Shown piece after piece: positions 61,406-64,000 of a stretch of 64,000 nucleotides of DNA (positions are counted from its first letter, which is position 1; each line of letters starts with the position of its first letter). The stretch is from assembly GCF_002022005.1 (NCBI RefSeq), contig NZ_CP017258.1, forward strand, positions 186,001 to 250,000. Reading direction: 5' to 3'. The notes beneath the pieces are model-generated. The model had not been told where the DNA came from. It made no database searches and saw nothing but the letters and a program-made list of their open reading frames with translations. The DNA is from Campylobacter pinnipediorum subsp. caledonicus (GTDB lineage: Bacteria; Campylobacterota; Campylobacteria; Campylobacterales; Campylobacteraceae). Both the position numbers and the translations under genes were made by a program.

Positions 61406-62020
61406 ATGACCGTAACAAACTTTAGAAAAAAATACGGCTTTTCAAGAGAAGAACTATCATCTGTTATAGGTTTATCAGACTCTTTTTTGGAAAAGATAGG
61501 AAGCCAAGATATAAGCAAGCTATCAACTAAAACAACAGTCTTATTTAATCTATTAGAAGAAAATATAAAGTTAAAAAACAAGATAAAAGAGCTTGAAGCA
61601 AAAGAAAAAGATATAAACGATAGCTTTGATAGCTGGAATGAAGTTAAAAAAGAAGTTAATAAAAGAGAAGGTGGTTACACTGTTAAACCAAAAAATATTT
61701 ACTGGGTAAATTTAGGTTTGAATGTTGGTGATGAAGAATTTGGCAAAGGTAAAAAGTTTTTAAGACCTGTGCTTGCTATCAAACAAGTAACAAAAAATCT
61801 TTTTATAGGAATGCCACTAACAACAACAATAAGAGAAGATAATGAATTATTTCACACAATAACTTACACAAATAATAAGCAAGAAAAATCAAGTTCTGTT
61901 ATAATTTTTCAAATAAAAGCATTTAGCATTAAAAGAATTGTTAATAGAGCAGGTAAAATAGATAATGAAAGTTTCAAAATTATTACAGATAAGTTAATAA
62001 AAATAGTTACTCCCCGCTAA
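61406..62020 (+). CDS. MazF/PemK-like toxin with HTH-like N-terminal region
   Basis: 204 residues. Residues 1-45 (FRKKYGFSREELSSVIGLSD) look like a small HTH, 50-90 is a coiled coil (LLEENIKLKNKIKELEAKEK), and 95-204 is the MazF/PemK fold: IYWVNLGLNVGDEEFGKGKK, FLRPVLAIKQ, IFQIKAFSIKRIVNRAGKI. MazF proteins are mRNA interferases. No antitoxin gene precedes or follows; the fused head, or the RNA converging from 62063, could serve. TATAAT at 61374-61379; weak GGAAC ribosome site. The stop lies in the terminator stem. Confidence 0.8.
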   Translation: MTVTNFRKKYGFSREELSSVIGLSDSFLEKIGSQDISKLSTKTTVLFNLLEENIKLKNKIKELEAKEKDINDSFDSWNEVKKEVNKREGGYTVKPKNIYWVNLGLNVGDEEFGKGKKFLRPVLAIKQVTKNLFIGMPLTTTIREDNELFHTITYTNNKQEKSSSVIIFQIKAFSIKRIVNRAGKIDNESFKIITDKLIKIVTPR

Positions 62021-62098
62021 AAAACGGGGAAAACTTTACAAGTTGCCCTGTAAAGCGAATTGTAGGCGAATTATACACAAATCATCTTCAAAAGTCAA
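62011..62098 (-). ncRNA. Candidate small RNA converging on the toxin gene
   Basis: Minus strand: TTGACT (62098-62093), 17 bases, TATAAT (62075-62070): a near-perfect promoter facing the toxin 3' end. The predicted RNA (~62063 to 62011) has hairpin CTTTACA-GGGCAACT-TGTAAAG (62055-62034) and a terminator-like TCCCCG-TTTTTTAG-CGGGGA (62030-62011) that overlaps the toxin stop. The stem also works as the toxin's own terminator. Confidence 0.6.
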
Positions 62099-62100
62099 AC

Positions 62101-64000
62101 TTAACAAACTCCATCGGCAAGTTTAATATTACCGTTTTCGTCTAAATTAGTAGCTTCAAAGTCCTTAACTTCCTTATCTACGGCTTTTAACTCATCATTA
62201 ATAGTATCCATATTCTTTTTAAGTGTTTCAAGTTTTTGATTAGCTAGTTTTAAACTACTCTCTTTACTTTGCAGTCTTTTTTTATTAAAAGCTTTAGTTT
62301 TAGCAAGCAAGCTATCGTATTTGTTTTGCAACTCTTGTTTTTTTGTTAAATCCTTTTCTTTTACCATCTTTTCAAACAAGCCCTGTGCTTCTTTTGTAGG
62401 TGTATCACTCTTTAGATTTTCTTGTATCATCCTAATCTCACCTTGTAGGTTGGTAATATCAACGTTTTTGCTTTTGATGCTAAAGTCGGTATCACGTCTT
62501 GCATCAAATAAATCAGCACGCTTGCTAAGCAAAGAATTGTGTTTTATCTTTAACTCAAGTTCAGCACGTTTTATAGGATCTCTTGCAAGAGCCAACATTA
62601 CTTGCTCCGCACTAGGCATAGCAGCGGAGTCATCCATACTTACACTCATAGTATTTGCTTTTTCTTTGCCATATAAAGCATCATTCCAACCACGTTTACC
62701 TAAAACAGTTTCATACATCAAGCTATCAATTGTTCCAGCCTGCATAAAAAAATGTGTATTTACTTCATCGTTTATATTGCCAGAGCGGACTCCCCGCCCG
62801 TTTCTTTGTTTGATCTCAGCAGGTGTCCAGGGTAAGTTTAGATGATATATATCAGTAGTATATTTTTGTATATTTAGTCCTTCCCCGGCTGTTTGTGTTG
62901 TGCCTATAACAACTTTAATTTTACCGGCATTATAAGCATCCACTATATCTTGCTTTGCTTGCATCATTTTTTCCCCACTCATATTATTACTTTCTTTACC
63001 TGTTTTTACATTTGTAGCTTCATTTCCAGAGATGATAGCTATTTCACTTTCTTTAAATTTTCCACTTGCAACAAGCTCATCTTTTATTTTTTTATGTAAA
63101 TTCTTTTTTAAAGCACCAGCAAAAACAGCACTATGTCCTGCATTATCTAAAAATATAATCTGTCCAGCATCTTTATTTGCTTGTCTTTTTTCGCTCACCA
63201 TTTTAATGGCAGCCTTTATCTTATTGTTTGTATGATTCATTTCTATAAACTCACCATGAATAAAATCTTTACTCTGATAAAGTCTAGGATCAGCACTTGC
63301 ATTTACAGCTTCAGAGTAATACCCCATCATTTTGTTTTTACCATCCGCATCACTTTTTGCTTTTTCCATCTTGTTAAAAATATCTTCAAACACAGCAACG
63401 GTATTATCATTAGCATCTAGATAATGAAACTGTATATTTTCTTTTGGTATTGTTATGCCGTTTTTTGCAAAATCTTCCATAGGTATATAATCAATAAACC
63501 TACTCTTAATACCATCAAGTTCAAAAAAGTTTTTAATCTCTGTAAGCCCTGTTTTAAACCTACCGTCTTGTGCAAAATATTCACTAGTGCTAAAATATCT
63601 ATCTTTAAAAATAGTAGCATCATATATACCATACTCATCTAAAATTTTATTATCAAGCATTCTTAAAACAGTGTAAAGCTCCATAGGTTTATTAGGTGTA
63701 GGTGTAGCATCAAGCATAAATATATTACTATTATTGTTGCGTTCAGATATATATCTAGCCTTAAAAAATACATCATAAGCACGATTAGAGCCAAAAGAAA
63801 GTTTGCCAGTCTTTTTATTTCTTTTAATATTAATGCCAACACCCAAACCATCTTTTGCTATTTTGCTAGAAAAGCCAACATTTTTAAAAGCCCTTGCTTC
63901 ATCTATTATAAGAGAGTCTATACCAAGCCTATCAAGAGTAAGCTTTTTATCTTCTTGATTTAGATGGTAGGTTTCTAAAAGCAGTTCAGTACGTTCTTTG
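62101..64000 (-). CDS. Giant SNF2-type helicase/methylase-like protein, C-terminal part (runs off window)
   Basis: The frame is open from the window edge to the stop (at least 632 residues). Helicase motif II is LIIDEARAFKN, then MLDATPTPNKPMELY (motif III), IIFLDNAGHSAVFAG (IV), VVIGTTQTAGEGLNIQ (V) and LPWTPAEIKQRNGRGVRSG (VI), followed by a long coiled coil (about 450-570). This matches the C-terminal half of the very large methylase-helicase proteins of mobile elements (P1 DarB-like, Helicobacter TnPZ OrfQ-like). A methylase domain would lie upstream, outside the window. Motif II is DEAR, not the usual DEAH. Confidence 0.8.
   Translation of the reverse strand, partial: KERTELLLETYHLNQEDKKLTLDRLGIDSLIIDEARAFKNVGFSSKIAKDGLGVGINIKRNKKTGKLSFGSNRAYDVFFKARYISERNNNSNIFMLDATPTPNKPMELYTVLRMLDNKILDEYGIYDATIFKDRYFSTSEYFAQDGRFKTGLTEIKNFFELDGIKSRFIDYIPMEDFAKNGITIPKENIQFHYLDANDNTVAVFEDIFNKMEKAKSDADGKNKMMGYYSEAVNASADPRLYQSKDFIHGEFIEMNHTNNKIKAAIKMVSEKRQANKDAGQIIFLDNAGHSAVFAGALKKNLHKKIKDELVASGKFKESEIAIISGNEATNVKTGKESNNMSGEKMMQAKQDIVDAYNAGKIKVVIGTTQTAGEGLNIQKYTTDIYHLNLPWTPAEIKQRNGRGVRSGNINDEVNTHFFMQAGTIDSLMYETVLGKRGWNDALYGKEKANTMSVSMDDSAAMPSAEQVMLALARDPIKRAELELKIKHNSLLSKRADLFDARRDTDFSIKSKNVDITNLQGEIRMIQENLKSDTPTKEAQGLFEKMVKEKDLTKKQELQNKYDSLLAKTKAFNKKRLQSKESSLKLANQKLETLKKNMDTINDELKAVDKEVKDFEATNLDENGNIKLADGVC

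Overview
The window is AT-rich DNA from a Campylobacter-type epsilonproteobacterium. The main evidence is the 16S rRNA sequence, the infA-rpmJ-rpsM-rpsK-rpsD-rpoA-rplQ block, the flagellar gene pflA, a plasminogen-binding PgbA-like protein, a HugZ/ChuZ haem oxygenase and a MagIII-type glycosylase. I do not assign a species; an intact pflA argues for a flagellated one.

Layout. 1-3.2 kb: end of mfd, a DUF815 ATPase, MagIII-like glycosylase, and the cysK-cysE cysteine pair. 3.3-4.3 kb: eight tRNA genes, including a duplicated Val-Asp block and a Glu tRNA whose cloverleaf gives anticodon CTC. 4.35-9.5 kb: rho, dgkA (flanked by a second copy of the rho 3' end and terminator), nhaA, and a phosphoethanolamine transferase. 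9.6-15.2 kb: a periplasmic respiratory island with a LysR regulator, two Tat-exported flavocytochrome-c-type flavoproteins under near-identical promoters, a tetrahaem cytochrome and a NapC/NrfH-type quinol dehydrogenase. 15.3-19.1 kb: ComEA-like protein and the ribosomal/rpoA block. 19.5-36.9 kb: haem oxygenase, PgbA, M23 peptidase, MgtE, NUDIX, Sel1 protein, a selenocysteine formate dehydrogenase, a Crp-type regulator, rarA, moaC, ruvX, an ABC exporter and pflA.

36.9-43.9 kb is the most unusual region. Two S8-protease autotransporter genes lie head to head. Their protease passengers form an apparently identical 1.72-kb inverted repeat, while their beta-barrels differ. Only the left copy has a promoter, signal peptide and an 11-G contingency tract; the right copy is headed by a 507-bp fragment of pflA. 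Recombination between the repeats would invert the 1.04-kb centre and put the expression head onto the other barrel. A decayed ferredoxin gene lies beside it.

44.4-52.9 kb is a split rRNA locus: 16S-Ala-Ile, then three protein genes (an exported ATP-dependent DNA ligase, pldA, mobA), then 23S-5S. 16S and 23S each have their own copy of the same promoter/leader and their own processing stems. 54.2-58.6 kb: cstA, a cory-CC-star-type small protein, an ArsA/Get3 ATPase and a GlpT-type transporter. From 58.95 kb to the end is an integrated element. It starts at a 3' tRNA remnant on the minus strand and carries an isolated terminase large subunit, a GC-rich candidate structured RNA, a MazF/PemK-like toxin with an HTH-like head but no antitoxin gene, a converging small-RNA promoter, and the 3' part of a giant SNF2-type helicase that runs off the window.
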